From Neomoorella carbonis (lineage in GTDB: Bacteria; Bacillota; DSM-521; Neomoorellales; Neomoorellaceae): a DNA stretch of 64,000 bases. The notes under the pieces were generated by a model. It was not told where the DNA came from. It did not search any database and saw only the letters and a list, made by a program, of their open reading frames with translations. The stretch covers positions 1,116,001-1,180,000 of the forward strand of contig NZ_CP136420.1 in NCBI RefSeq assembly GCF_045278715.1, read 5' to 3'. Each line of letters starts with the position of its first letter. The stretch's first letter is position 1. Made by a program: the position numbers and the translations under genes. This document shows, piece after piece, positions 33,366 to 41,295 of this stretch.

Positions 33366-33410
33366 GGGGGAAACCGGAGCGGGATGCTCATGGTTTTCCC
33401 TTAATTTTTT
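33366..33410 (+). terminator. Riboswitch expression platform terminator
   Basis: GGGAAACC (33368-33375) pairs with GGTTTTCCC (33392-33400, one bulge), followed by TTAATTTTTT. ATGAG (33347-33351) can pair with CTCAT (33387-33391) in the loop region, a candidate competing antiterminator contact. Confidence 0.7.
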
Positions 33411-33430
33411 AAGCGGGGTGGATAGCAACG

Positions 33431-34222
33431 ATCAGGGTTGTAGTTACCGGTGCCGCCGGCCGCATGGGCCGGGAAATGACGAAGGGCCTGCTGCAGGCAG
33501 AAGACATTGAAGTGGTAGGGGCCGTAGACCGGGTGGCGGTGGGTACGGATATCGGCACCCTGAACGGCCTGCAGCCGGCGGGGGTGCCCATTAATGACGA
33601 CCTGGCGGCAGTGATAAAAACCACCCGTCCCCAGGTCATGGTCGACTTTACCGTGGCGGCCGCCGCCCTGGCCAACGCCCGGCTGGCCGTAGAACAGGGA
33701 GTATGCCCGGTGATCGGCACCACCGGCATCAGCCTGGAACAGCTGGACGAGCTGCACCAGCTCTGCGAGGCCAGGCAGGTGGGCGCGGTGGTGGCACCCA
33801 ATTTTTCCCTGGGGGCCGTCTTAATGATGCACTTTGCCCGGCAGGCCGCCCGCTACTTCCCCCGGGCGGAAATTATCGAAATGCACCATGAACAAAAAAT
33901 CGACGCTCCTTCGGGGACGGCCTTAAAAACGGCGGAACTAATGGCCGGGGAGATAGGGACGGTGCCGGCCCCGCCGGTGGGGGAAGAAAAGGCTGCCCGG
34001 GCCAGGGGGGCCACCCACCGGGGCCTGTCCATCCACAGCCTTCGCCTGCCGGGGGCGGTGGCCCACCAGGAGGTAATTTTTGGCGGTCAGGGACAGCTCC
34101 TGACCATCCGCCACGACACTATCAGCCGGGAAGCCTTTCTGCCGGGGCTTTTGCTGGCCGTAAGGCGGGTCCTCCACCTCAAGGGGGTGGTTTACGGGCT
34201 GGAAAATTTGCTGGAATTATAG
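33431..34222 (+). CDS. dapB: 4-hydroxy-tetrahydrodipicolinate reductase (non-AUG start)
   Basis: Reduces hydroxytetrahydrodipicolinate on the route to meso-DAP and lysine. Seen: nucleotide-binding IRVVVTGAAGRMGREM, VDFTVAAAAL, GTTGISLEQL, PNFSLGAVLMM, catalytic EMHHEQKIDAPSGTALKTAE, and HSLRLPGAVAHQEVIFGG. The frame has a stop at 33410 and then no ATG, GTG or TTG before the internal ATG 33464, which would delete the GxxGRMG strand. Possible starts are ATA 33422, ACG 33428 or ATC 33431; ATC has the best spacing (9 nt) from GGGGTGG. Exact start is uncertain. Under lysine riboswitch control. Confidence 0.9.
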   Translation: MRVVVTGAAGRMGREMTKGLLQAEDIEVVGAVDRVAVGTDIGTLNGLQPAGVPINDDLAAVIKTTRPQVMVDFTVAAAALANARLAVEQGVCPVIGTTGISLEQLDELHQLCEARQVGAVVAPNFSLGAVLMMHFARQAARYFPRAEIIEMHHEQKIDAPSGTALKTAELMAGEIGTVPAPPVGEEKAARARGATHRGLSIHSLRLPGAVAHQEVIFGGQGQLLTIRHDTISREAFLPGLLLAVRRVLHLKGVVYGLENLLEL

Positions 34223-34300
34223 ACCTGGCACCTCCCGGAGCGCCCTCACATATATTGCAAGTAGTACAGGTGTACTAACTTGGCAGGAGGTCGTTCCGGC

Positions 34301-35194
34301 ATGGGCGGGATACTGTCAGGGATCAGGGTGGCAATGCTTGGTGGCGATGCCCGGGAAGTCCTTCTCCTGGAAGAGCTGCTGCGCCAGGGGGCCGAGGTCA
34401 GGACAGCCGGCCTGGGAGACCTGCCGGAGCAGGAAGGCTGTACCTGTTGTGACGATCCCCTGGACGCCGTGCAGGAGGCAGGGGTAATTATCCTGCCGGT
34501 ACCGGGGATTAAGGCTGAAGGTATAATCCATGCACCCCGGGCGCGGCAGCCCCTGCACTTTACCCGGGAACTGGCCGGGGCCATCCCGGCGGGAACCCCG
34601 GTCCTGGTGGGGGTGGCGCGGCCCTACCTGAAAGAAATGGCGGCGGAGCGCGGCTGGCAGCTGGTGGAGACGGCCGAGATGGATGAAATGGCCATCTTAA
34701 ATTCCATCCCTACGGCCGAAGGGGCCATCATGCTGGCCATGCAGGAACTCCCCATTACCCTCCACGGTAGTGAAGCCTTTATCCTGGGACTGGGCCGGAT
34801 CGGTTTTACCCTGGCGCGGATGCTGGCCGGGATTGGAGCCAGGATAACCATAATCGACCGGGGCGCTTCCGACCGGGCCCGGGCTTATGCCGAAGGCTGG
34901 CCGGCCTTTACCTTTACAGAACTGGCAGCCGTAATCGAGCGGGCCGACGTCATTTTCAACACTGTACCCGCCCCCGTCCTGACGGGAGAGCTCCTGGCCC
35001 GGACCAGGCCCGATGTCCTGATTATTGACCTGGCGTCGGACCCGGGCGGCACAGATTTCACTGCCGCTGCGGCCCTCAAGCGGCGGGCCATGCTCGCTCC
35101 GGGACTGCCAGGTAAAGTAGCCCCCCGGACGGCCGGGCGGATCCTGGCCCGCATTTATCCCGCCCTCATATTAAAGTGCCTGGGACGACTGTAA
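34301..35194 (+). CDS. dpaA: Dipicolinate synthase subunit A (SpoVFA)
   Basis: With DpaB it oxidises the DAP-pathway intermediate to dipicolinic acid, the calcium chelator of the spore core; made in the mother cell. Seen: an N-terminal Rossmann-like domain (IRVAMLGGDAREVLLLEELL), a central FTRELAGAIPAGTPVLVGVARP, and a second dinucleotide domain (FILGLGRIGFTLARMLAGIGA, ~165-185). ATG 34301 (10 nt after AGGAGG) gives 297 residues, as in Bacillus. TTG 34280 is less likely. CATATATTG at 34248 resembles a sigma-K -10 box, a weak hint of an internal sporulation promoter. Confidence 0.93.
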   Translation: MGGILSGIRVAMLGGDAREVLLLEELLRQGAEVRTAGLGDLPEQEGCTCCDDPLDAVQEAGVIILPVPGIKAEGIIHAPRARQPLHFTRELAGAIPAGTPVLVGVARPYLKEMAAERGWQLVETAEMDEMAILNSIPTAEGAIMLAMQELPITLHGSEAFILGLGRIGFTLARMLAGIGARITIIDRGASDRARAYAEGWPAFTFTELAAVIERADVIFNTVPAPVLTGELLARTRPDVLIIDLASDPGGTDFTAAAALKRRAMLAPGLPGKVAPRTAGRILARIYPALILKCLGRL

Positions 35195-35216
35195 ACCCTA
35201 CGTGGAGGTGCTGAAA

Positions 35217-35828
35217 ATGCGGCTCAAAGGCAAAAGGGTAGGGTTTGCCGTCACAGGCTCCCACTGTACCCTGGCGGCGGTCATGCCGCAATTGGCCAGG
35301 GTAGTTGCTGAAGGCGCCCAGGTTGTCCCCATTCTATCCCCGGCCGTCAGGGACAGCGATACTCGCTTCGGCACCAGCGCCTTCTGGCGGGCGGAGGTAG
35401 AAAGGATTACCGGACAGAAAGCCATAGATAATATCACTGCGGCGGAGCCGATCGGGCCGAAAAAACTTTTTGACCTCATCGTCGTCGCCCCCTGCACCGG
35501 CAATACCCTGGCCAAACTGGCCAACGGGATTACCGACACCGCGGTCCTGATGGCCGTGAAGGCCCAGCTGCGCAACCTGCGGCCGGTGGTGCTCGCCATT
35601 TCCACCAACGACGGCCTGGGGGCTAACGCCGTAAACTTGGGTCGGGTAATGAACATGAAAAATATTTACCTGGTCCCCTTTGGCCAGGATGATCCGCACA
35701 ATAAACCCAATTCCCTGGTAGCCAGCATGGACTTAATTGTTGACACCATCCTGGCGGCCCTGGAGGGGCGCCAGATCCAGCCCGTACTGCTGGGTCCTCT
35801 GCCAAAGGGGCAGGAGACAGGAGGATAG
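35217..35828 (+). CDS. dpaB: Dipicolinate synthase subunit B (SpoVFB), flavoprotein
   Basis: 203-residue flavoprotein-fold partner of DpaA. Seen: GKRVGFAVTGSHCTLA (~5-20), VVAPCTGNTLAKLANGITDTAV (~91-112) and STNDGLGANAVNLGRVMNMKNIYLVPFGQDDP near 130-160. ATG 35217 follows GGAGGTG. The 22-nt gap after dpaA has no terminator, so they are co-transcribed. Confidence 0.93.
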   Translation: MRLKGKRVGFAVTGSHCTLAAVMPQLARVVAEGAQVVPILSPAVRDSDTRFGTSAFWRAEVERITGQKAIDNITAAEPIGPKKLFDLIVVAPCTGNTLAKLANGITDTAVLMAVKAQLRNLRPVVLAISTNDGLGANAVNLGRVMNMKNIYLVPFGQDDPHNKPNSLVASMDLIVDTILAALEGRQIQPVLLGPLPKGQETGG

Positions 35829-35838
35829 TAATCAGCTG

Positions 35839-36846
35839 ATGAAGACTTACAATGTCGCTGTAGTTGGTACCGGAGCCGTAGGCCAGACCATGCTCAAGGT
35901 TTTAGAGGAGAGGAATTTTCCCGTCGGCCGGCTGAAGGTCCTGGCAACCAGCCGTTCGGCGGGCAAGACCGTGACCTTCAGGGGCGAAGAGTACGTTGTC
36001 GAGGAGACTACACCGGCCTCCTTTGCCGGGATCGACGTGGCCCTCTTTGCCGGCGGCGAAGCCAGCAAGATTTACGGCCGCGCGGCGGTGGAGGCCGGGG
36101 CGGTGGTGATAGACAACAGCAATAATTTCCGCATGGACCCCGAGGTGCCCCTGGTGGTACCGGAGGTCAATCCCCAGGACGTCCGCTGGCACAAAGGCTT
36201 GATTGCCAATCCCAACTGCTCCACCATCCAGATGGTGGTGGCTTTAAAGCCCATCTATGATGCCGCCGGCATCAAGCGGATTGTAGTTTCCACCTACCAG
36301 GCCGTATCCGGAGCCGGCCAGGAAGCCATTGACGAGCTGCGGCAGCAGAGCCGGCAGGTCCTGAACGGGGAAGAGGTAACGGGCAAGGTATTTCCCTGGC
36401 AGATCGCCTTCAACTGCCTGCCCCATATCGACGTCTTCCTGGAGAACGGCTACAGCAAAGAAGAAATGAAAATGGTCAATGAAACCAAAAAGATCATGGG
36501 GGACGACCGGATCCAGGTCACAGCCACTACGGTGCGGGTGCCGGTCTTCAACGGCCACTCGGAAGCAGTCAACGTGGAGACGCGGGAAAAGCTGACGGCG
36601 GCGGCAGCCAGGGAACTCCTGCGCCGGGCCCCGGGAGTCGTGGTGGTGGATGACCTGGCAGCCAAAGCCTATCCCCTGGCCATCCAGGCCGACGGCCGGG
36701 ATGAAGTCTTTGTCGGCCGCATCCGGGAAGATTTTACCATCGCCAACGGCCTGAATATGTGGATAGTCGCCGATAACCTGCGTAAAGGCGCGGCGACCAA
36801 CGCCGTCCAGATTGCGGAACTGTTGGTGCAGGAGGGCCTTCTCTAA
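35839..36846 (+). CDS. asd: Aspartate-semialdehyde dehydrogenase
   Basis: NADPH-dependent reduction of aspartyl phosphate. Seen: VAVVGTGAVGQTMLKVLEER (residues 5-24, GxGAVG nucleotide site), catalytic Cys in NPNCSTIQMV (~128), and the C-terminal FVGRIREDFTIANGLNMW. 335 residues. ATG 35839 is 14 nt from AGGAGG (35819-35824), a long spacing; CTG 35836 is a possible alternative start. Third enzyme in this operon. Confidence 0.95.
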   Translation: MKTYNVAVVGTGAVGQTMLKVLEERNFPVGRLKVLATSRSAGKTVTFRGEEYVVEETTPASFAGIDVALFAGGEASKIYGRAAVEAGAVVIDNSNNFRMDPEVPLVVPEVNPQDVRWHKGLIANPNCSTIQMVVALKPIYDAAGIKRIVVSTYQAVSGAGQEAIDELRQQSRQVLNGEEVTGKVFPWQIAFNCLPHIDVFLENGYSKEEMKMVNETKKIMGDDRIQVTATTVRVPVFNGHSEAVNVETREKLTAAAARELLRRAPGVVVVDDLAAKAYPLAIQADGRDEVFVGRIREDFTIANGLNMWIVADNLRKGAATNAVQIAELLVQEGLL

Positions 36847-36861
36847 AGCGAGGTGACGGCC

Positions 36862-38103
36862 ATGAAGGTCCTGGTCCAGAAGTTTGGCGGTTCCTCGGTA
36901 GCCACCCCGGAACAGCGGTTAATGGTGGCCCGGCATATCGAAAGGGCCTGCCGGGCCGGCTACCGGGTGGCCGTCGTCGTTTCGGCCATGGGCCGCCGGG
37001 GGGCGCCCTACGCCACCGATACTTTACTGGACCTCTTGGGGGACAACCAGGTTTCGCCCCGGGAGCGCGACCTGCTCCTGTCCTGCGGGGAGATTATTGC
37101 CGGTGTCGTTTTAAGCGCGACTTTACAGGGACGGGGCATACCGGCCGTTTTTCTCACCGGCGGCCAGGCCGGCATCATTACCGATGCCCGCTTTAACGAT
37201 GCCCGCATCCTCCGGGTGGAACCCCGGCGGGTCCAGTCCTACCTGGAGCAGGAGCAGGTAGTAGTGGTGGCCGGCTTCCAGGGGGTTACCGAGGCCGGAG
37301 AGATCACCACCCTGGGTCGGGGGGGCAGCGACACCACGGCCGCGGCTTTAGGCGTGGCCCTGAAGGCGGAAGCGGTGGAGATATTCACCGACGTCGACGG
37401 TGTCAAGACGGCCGACCCCCGTATCGTCAGCGACGCCAGGACCTTGAGCACCATCACCTATACGGAAGTCTGCCAGATGGCCTATGAGGGGGCGAAAGTA
37501 ATCCATCCCCGCGCCGTGGAGATCGCCCGGGAAGGAAATATACCCTTAAAGATAAAGTCAACCTTCGGCGACGGCCCGGGCACCCTGGTGGTGGCCTGGC
37601 AGCCCGGTCCCAGCGGCGTGCACATCAGCCGCGACCGGGTGATTACCGGCATCACCCATATGGCCGGCCTGACCCAGCTTAAGGTTGCCGTACCCGAAGG
37701 CCAGGGGGCCGACGCAGTTTTCCAGACCCTGGCCCAGAATAACATCAGCGTGGACTTCATCAACGTCTTTCCCGGGGAGCTGGTCTTTACGGTTGCCGCC
37801 GGCGCCGCCGGCCGGGCCGGGGAGCTGATTGAGGGGCTGGGCCTTAGCGTTGCCGCCCGCCCTAACTGTGCCAAGGTGGCTGCCGTGGGGGCCGGCATGC
37901 GCGGCGTACCCGGGGTCATGGCGGCCATCGTCACCGCCCTGAACCGCGCGGGGATAAAGATTTTACAGTCGGCCGATTCCTATACCTCCATATGGTGCCT
38001 GGTAGACCAGGCGGACATGGAGCGGGCCGTGCAGGTCCTGCACCGGGAATTCAAGCTGCACGATGAAGAAACAGGCGAGGTGAAAGCTTATGCCGTGGGG
38101 TAG
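36862..38103 (+). CDS. dapG: Aspartate kinase (DapG type)
   Basis: First step from aspartate to the lysine/threonine/DAP branch. Seen: KVLVQKFGGSSVATPEQR (residues 2-19), TLGRGGSDTTAAALG (~152), EIFTDVDGVKTADPRIV, then two ACT domains (~270-410) for feedback control. ATG 36862 with GAGGTGAC upstream is preferred to GTG 36853, which lies in that site. Overlaps dapA by 14 bases. Confidence 0.94.
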   Translation: MKVLVQKFGGSSVATPEQRLMVARHIERACRAGYRVAVVVSAMGRRGAPYATDTLLDLLGDNQVSPRERDLLLSCGEIIAGVVLSATLQGRGIPAVFLTGGQAGIITDARFNDARILRVEPRRVQSYLEQEQVVVVAGFQGVTEAGEITTLGRGGSDTTAAALGVALKAEAVEIFTDVDGVKTADPRIVSDARTLSTITYTEVCQMAYEGAKVIHPRAVEIAREGNIPLKIKSTFGDGPGTLVVAWQPGPSGVHISRDRVITGITHMAGLTQLKVAVPEGQGADAVFQTLAQNNISVDFINVFPGELVFTVAAGAAGRAGELIEGLGLSVAARPNCAKVAAVGAGMRGVPGVMAAIVTALNRAGIKILQSADSYTSIWCLVDQADMERAVQVLHREFKLHDEETGEVKAYAVG

Positions 38104-38977
38104 AATCCTCACAGCCATGGTGACCCCTTTCACAGCAGACGGTAAATTAGATCTGGACGGCGCCAAGAAGCTGGCCGCTTACCTGGTGGACCACGGCAGC
38201 GACGGCCTGGTGGTGGCCGGCACCACCGGGGAGTCGCCGGCTCTGAGCCACGAAGAAAAAATAGCCCTGTTCCGGGCCGTCAAAGAAGCGGTGGGAGGCA
38301 GGGCGGCGGTCATTGCCGGCACGGGCACCAACTCCACCGCCGCCAGCATCGAGCTTTCCCGGGAGGCCGAAGCCCTGGGAGTAGACGGGCTGATGCTGGT
38401 GGTACCCTACTACAACCGCCCCTCCCAGGAGGGCTTGTACCAGCATTTTAAAGCCATTGCCGGGGCCGTTTCCCTCCCGATCATCCTCTACAATATACCC
38501 TCCCGGACGGGGCGCAATATGGAGGCGGCGACGACCTTACGCCTGGCGGAGATCAAAAATATCGTCGCCGTAAAGGAAGCCAGCGGCGACCTGGACCAGG
38601 CGACGGCCATTATCAGGGAGGCGCCGGCCGGCTTCCTCGTATACAGCGGTGACGACTCCCTGACCCTGCCTTTAATGGCCGTAGGCGCCTACGGCATTAT
38701 CAGTGTCGCCGCCCATGTGGCGGGCGACAAGATGCAGGCCATGGTCAGGGCCTTTGTCAGCGGCGATGTGGCCGGGGCGGCGGCCCTGCACCGGGAGCTC
38801 TTCCCCTTGTTTAAAGCCCTGTTCATAACCACCAACCCGGTGCCGGTGAAGGAAGCCCTGCAAATGCTGGGCCTGCCGGCCGGGCCGGTGCGTCTGCCCC
38901 TGGTCGGGGCCAGCCCGGCGGAGAAAGAAAAAATCGCCGCGGCCCTGCAGGCGGCTGGCATTTTACCGGCGGGTTGA
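38090..38977 (+). CDS. dapA: 4-hydroxy-tetrahydrodipicolinate synthase
   Basis: Condenses aspartate semialdehyde and pyruvate. Seen: LTAMVTPFTADGKLDL, GTTGESPALSHEEK (~45-58), PYYNRPSQEGLYQHFKAIA (~105-123, catalytic Tyr), Schiff-base Lys in NIVAVKEASGDL (~155-166) and YSGDDSLTLPLMAVGAYGIIS (~186). 295 residues. Starts within dapG, so coupled. Completes the pathway with dapB at the head of the operon; its product also feeds dipicolinate. Confidence 0.96.
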   Translation: MPWGRILTAMVTPFTADGKLDLDGAKKLAAYLVDHGSDGLVVAGTTGESPALSHEEKIALFRAVKEAVGGRAAVIAGTGTNSTAASIELSREAEALGVDGLMLVVPYYNRPSQEGLYQHFKAIAGAVSLPIILYNIPSRTGRNMEAATTLRLAEIKNIVAVKEASGDLDQATAIIREAPAGFLVYSGDDSLTLPLMAVGAYGIISVAAHVAGDKMQAMVRAFVSGDVAGAAALHRELFPLFKALFITTNPVPVKEALQMLGLPAGPVRLPLVGASPAEKEKIAAALQAAGILPAG

Positions 38978-38979
38978 TG

Positions 38980-39008
38980 TTGCGGGATAAGGCCGGATAG
39001 GGTATAAT
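38980..39008 (+). promoter_or_regulatory. Promoter for RNase J gene
   Basis: TTGCGG (38980-38985), 17-bp spacer, TATAAT (39003-39008), starting 2 nt after the dapA stop. Confidence 0.75.
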
Positions 39009-39038
39009 AAATATAGCTGGTTTAGAACGTGGGTTAAA

Positions 39039-39064
39039 ACCGGGCCGGCAGCAGCAGGCCCGGT
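39039..39064 (+). other. Leader hairpin before RNase J
   Basis: ACCGGGCC (39039-39046) and GGCCCGGT (39057-39064) form a perfect 8-bp stem over a 10-nt loop, followed by CTTTAATT. This is either a weak attenuator or terminator for read-through from dapA, or a 5'-end stabiliser in the rnj leader. Confidence 0.5.
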
Positions 39065-39115
39065 CTTTAATTGTGGTCACGCTGTAATTTATCTTTGACA
39101 AATGGAGGTGGATTG

Positions 39116-40783
39116 ATGGCCGAAAATGAGCAGAAAGTTTCCTTGATTCCCCTGGGCGGCCTCGGCGAAATAGGCAAGAACATGATGGCGATCAGGTACG
39201 GAAACAGCATACTGGTCATTGACTGCGGCCTGACCTTTCCCGAGGACGAAATGCTGGGCGTTGACGCGGTCATACCCGATTACAGCTACCTGCTGGAACA
39301 CCGGCAAATGGTGAAGGGGATCATCGTTACCCACGGCCACGAAGACCATATCGGCGCCCTGCCCTATGTGCTGAAGGATTTGAATGTACCCGTGTACGGC
39401 ACCAGGCTGACCCTGGCCCTGCTCCAGGCCAAGTTGAAGGAGCAGGGGAACTTGAACGGGGTCAGATTACAGCAGGTTAAGCCCCGGGACACGATCCGGA
39501 TCGGCCCCTTCAGGGTGGAGTTTATCCACGTCAGCCATTCCATTGCCGACACCGTGGCCCTGGCCATCCACACGCCGGTGGGGACCATCGTGCATACCAG
39601 CGACTTCAAGATTGACTACACGCCCATCGATGGCGAGGTATTTGACTTCTACAAGTTTGCCCGGCTGGGGGAAGAGGGCGTCCTGGTGCTCATGTCCGAC
39701 AGCACCAATGTCGAGCGTCCCGGTTATACCATGTCCGAGCGGGTGGTCGGCGAAACCTTTGATGAAGTGTTCCGCCAGGCCAGGGAGCGGATAATTGTCG
39801 CCAGCTTCGCGTCCAACGTGCACCGGCTGCAGCAGATAATCTCGACCGCCTACAAGTATAATCGTAAAGTAGCCGTGGTCGGCCGGAGCATGGTCAACGT
39901 CGTCAACATCGCCATGGAGCTGGGCTACCTGGATATCCCGGAAAACACCCTGGTGGATTTAAGCGAGCTGGCCCACCTGCCGAAAAACAGGACGGTGATT
40001 ATCTCTACCGGGAGCCAGGGGGAGCCCATGTCGGCCCTGACCCGCATCGCCAGGAACGATCACCGCCAGATCGAGATAGTTCCCGGAGATACGGTGATTA
40101 TTTCGGCGCTGCCGATACCCGGCAACGAAAAGCTGGTAGCGCGGACGGTAGATCAGCTCTTCAGGCAGGGGGCGGACGTTTACCACGAAGCTATAGACGG
40201 AGTCCACGTTTCCGGCCACGCCAGCCAGGAAGAGCTGAAGCTGGTTTTAAGCCTGGTCAAACCCAAATTCTTCGTCCCCGTCCACGGCGAATACCGCATG
40301 CTCATCAAGCATGCCCGCCTGGCGGAAGAACTGGGGATCCCGCCGGAGAATATCTTCGTGGCGGAAAACGGCCAGGTGCTGGAGTTTACGCGCAAGCGGG
40401 GCGCCGTTACCGGCCGGGTGCCGGCGGGGAGGCTCCTGGTTGACGGCCTGGGTGTGGGCGACGTCGGCAATATCGTCCTGCGGGACCGGAAGCAGCTGGC
40501 CCAGGACGGCCTTTTGATCGTCGTCGTGACTCTAAGCAAAGAAACGGGTACCGTCGTTGCCGGTCCGGATATTGTCTCCCGGGGCTTCGTCTATGTGCGC
40601 GAAGCCGAGGAACTGCTGGAAGAGGCCAAAGAAAAGGTCCGCCAGACCCTGGACAAATGCGAAGAACGCAAGGTGACTGACTGGGCGACCATAAAAAGCA
40701 ATATCCGCGATTCCTTAAGCAAGTTCCTCTATGAAAAGACCAGGCGCCGTCCCATGATCCTGCCGATTATCATGGAAGTGTAG
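39116..40783 (+). CDS. rnj: Ribonuclease J
   Basis: A metallo-beta-lactamase/beta-CASP RNase with endo- and 5'-3' exonuclease activity in RNA decay. Seen: LGGLGEIGKNMMAIRYG (~10-26), zinc motif IIVTHGHEDHIGALPYVL (~72-89), HTSDFKIDYTP (~163), SDSTNVERPG, beta-CASP ASFASNVHRLQQI (~238), HVSGHASQEEL (~363), and the C-terminal dimerisation domain. 555 residues. ATG 39116 follows GGAGGTGG; the in-frame ATG at 39071 is rejected for lack of a site. In Bacillus RnjB also follows dapA. Confidence 0.95.
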   Translation: MAENEQKVSLIPLGGLGEIGKNMMAIRYGNSILVIDCGLTFPEDEMLGVDAVIPDYSYLLEHRQMVKGIIVTHGHEDHIGALPYVLKDLNVPVYGTRLTLALLQAKLKEQGNLNGVRLQQVKPRDTIRIGPFRVEFIHVSHSIADTVALAIHTPVGTIVHTSDFKIDYTPIDGEVFDFYKFARLGEEGVLVLMSDSTNVERPGYTMSERVVGETFDEVFRQARERIIVASFASNVHRLQQIISTAYKYNRKVAVVGRSMVNVVNIAMELGYLDIPENTLVDLSELAHLPKNRTVIISTGSQGEPMSALTRIARNDHRQIEIVPGDTVIISALPIPGNEKLVARTVDQLFRQGADVYHEAIDGVHVSGHASQEELKLVLSLVKPKFFVPVHGEYRMLIKHARLAEELGIPPENIFVAENGQVLEFTRKRGAVTGRVPAGRLLVDGLGVGDVGNIVLRDRKQLAQDGLLIVVVTLSKETGTVVAGPDIVSRGFVYVREAEELLEEAKEKVRQTLDKCEERKVTDWATIKSNIRDSLSKFLYEKTRRRPMILPIIMEV

Positions 40784-40848
40784 TGGCCGCTGCAGGTCTT
40801 GTAAAAGCTGATGAATTTTTACAGGATGAAGGAGGAATTTTCCTATTT

Positions 40849-40899
40849 ATGCCGAAAGAATCCAATTGGCCGGGGAGGGAGCGCCTGGCCGGTAAATAA
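40849..40899 (+). CDS. Possible 16-residue peptide
   Basis: AAGGAGG (40828-40834) precedes ATG 40849 (14 nt) and a frame reading MPKESNWPGRERLAGK. TGTAAAA (40800-40806) and TTTTACA (40817-40823) form a hairpin just upstream. No family recognised; could be chance or a small leader peptide for the membrane gene after it. Confidence 0.25.
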   Translation: MPKESNWPGRERLAGK

Positions 40900-40917
40900 A
40901 AAGGGGAGGTGTTGCCG

Positions 40918-41193
40918 TTGATCTCTACGGTTACAACCACCACCGTTACCACCATTGCCAGCTCCACCATGGCCGCAGGATTGGGCCTGGCCGCCGTCCT
41001 CTGCTTGATTGCCTTCCTGATTGCCAAGGAACTGCTGGACGCCGGCGTCAGCGTTGAGGGCACGGGTGATGGTGCGGCCGTGACCCTTTACCCGTGGGTA
41101 CGACCCCTGAGCCGCGCCCTGACCGTGGGCATCATCCCCCTGCTCATTGGCTTCGGGTTTATAGTCCTGGTACGGGTGATGGCCGTCCTTTAA
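40918..41193 (+). CDS. Small two-helix membrane protein, unknown
   Basis: 91 residues with two clear membrane helices (~20-40, GLGLAAVLCLIAFLIAKELL; ~67-90, VGIIPLLIGFGFIVLVRVMAV) joined by a short polar loop. The N-terminus is Thr-rich (STVTTTTVTTIASST). TTG 40918 is 8 nt after GGGGAGG; GTG 40909 would begin inside that site. Not recognised. First of four membrane-associated genes that may form one envelope operon. Confidence 0.65.
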   Translation: MISTVTTTTVTTIASSTMAAGLGLAAVLCLIAFLIAKELLDAGVSVEGTGDGAAVTLYPWVRPLSRALTVGIIPLLIGFGFIVLVRVMAVL

Positions 41194-41227
41194 AGCAGCC
41201 ATTACAGCGATGGTGGTAAAAGCAACC

Positions 41228-41283
41228 GTGAGCCCGGGATAGGGGGCTCGCCACCGGACCGCAAGGAACGGTGGTATTTTTTT
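41228..41283 (+). terminator. Tandem hairpins ending in a T-run upstream of DUF1616 gene
   Basis: GTGAGCCC (41228-41235) pairs with GGGCTCGC (41244-41251). CCACCG (41251-41256) pairs with CGGTGG (41269-41274) and is followed by TATTTTTTT. An upstream GGTGG (41212-41216) could pair with the CCACC arm, allowing attenuation. No known riboswitch class matched. Confidence 0.6.
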
Positions 41284-41295
41284 GGGGGAATATCT

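Noticed and set aside
41205..41295. Cyclic-di-GMP or other known riboswitch
   Set aside because: Conserved core sequences of the classes I could recall are absent; only hairpins are supported.
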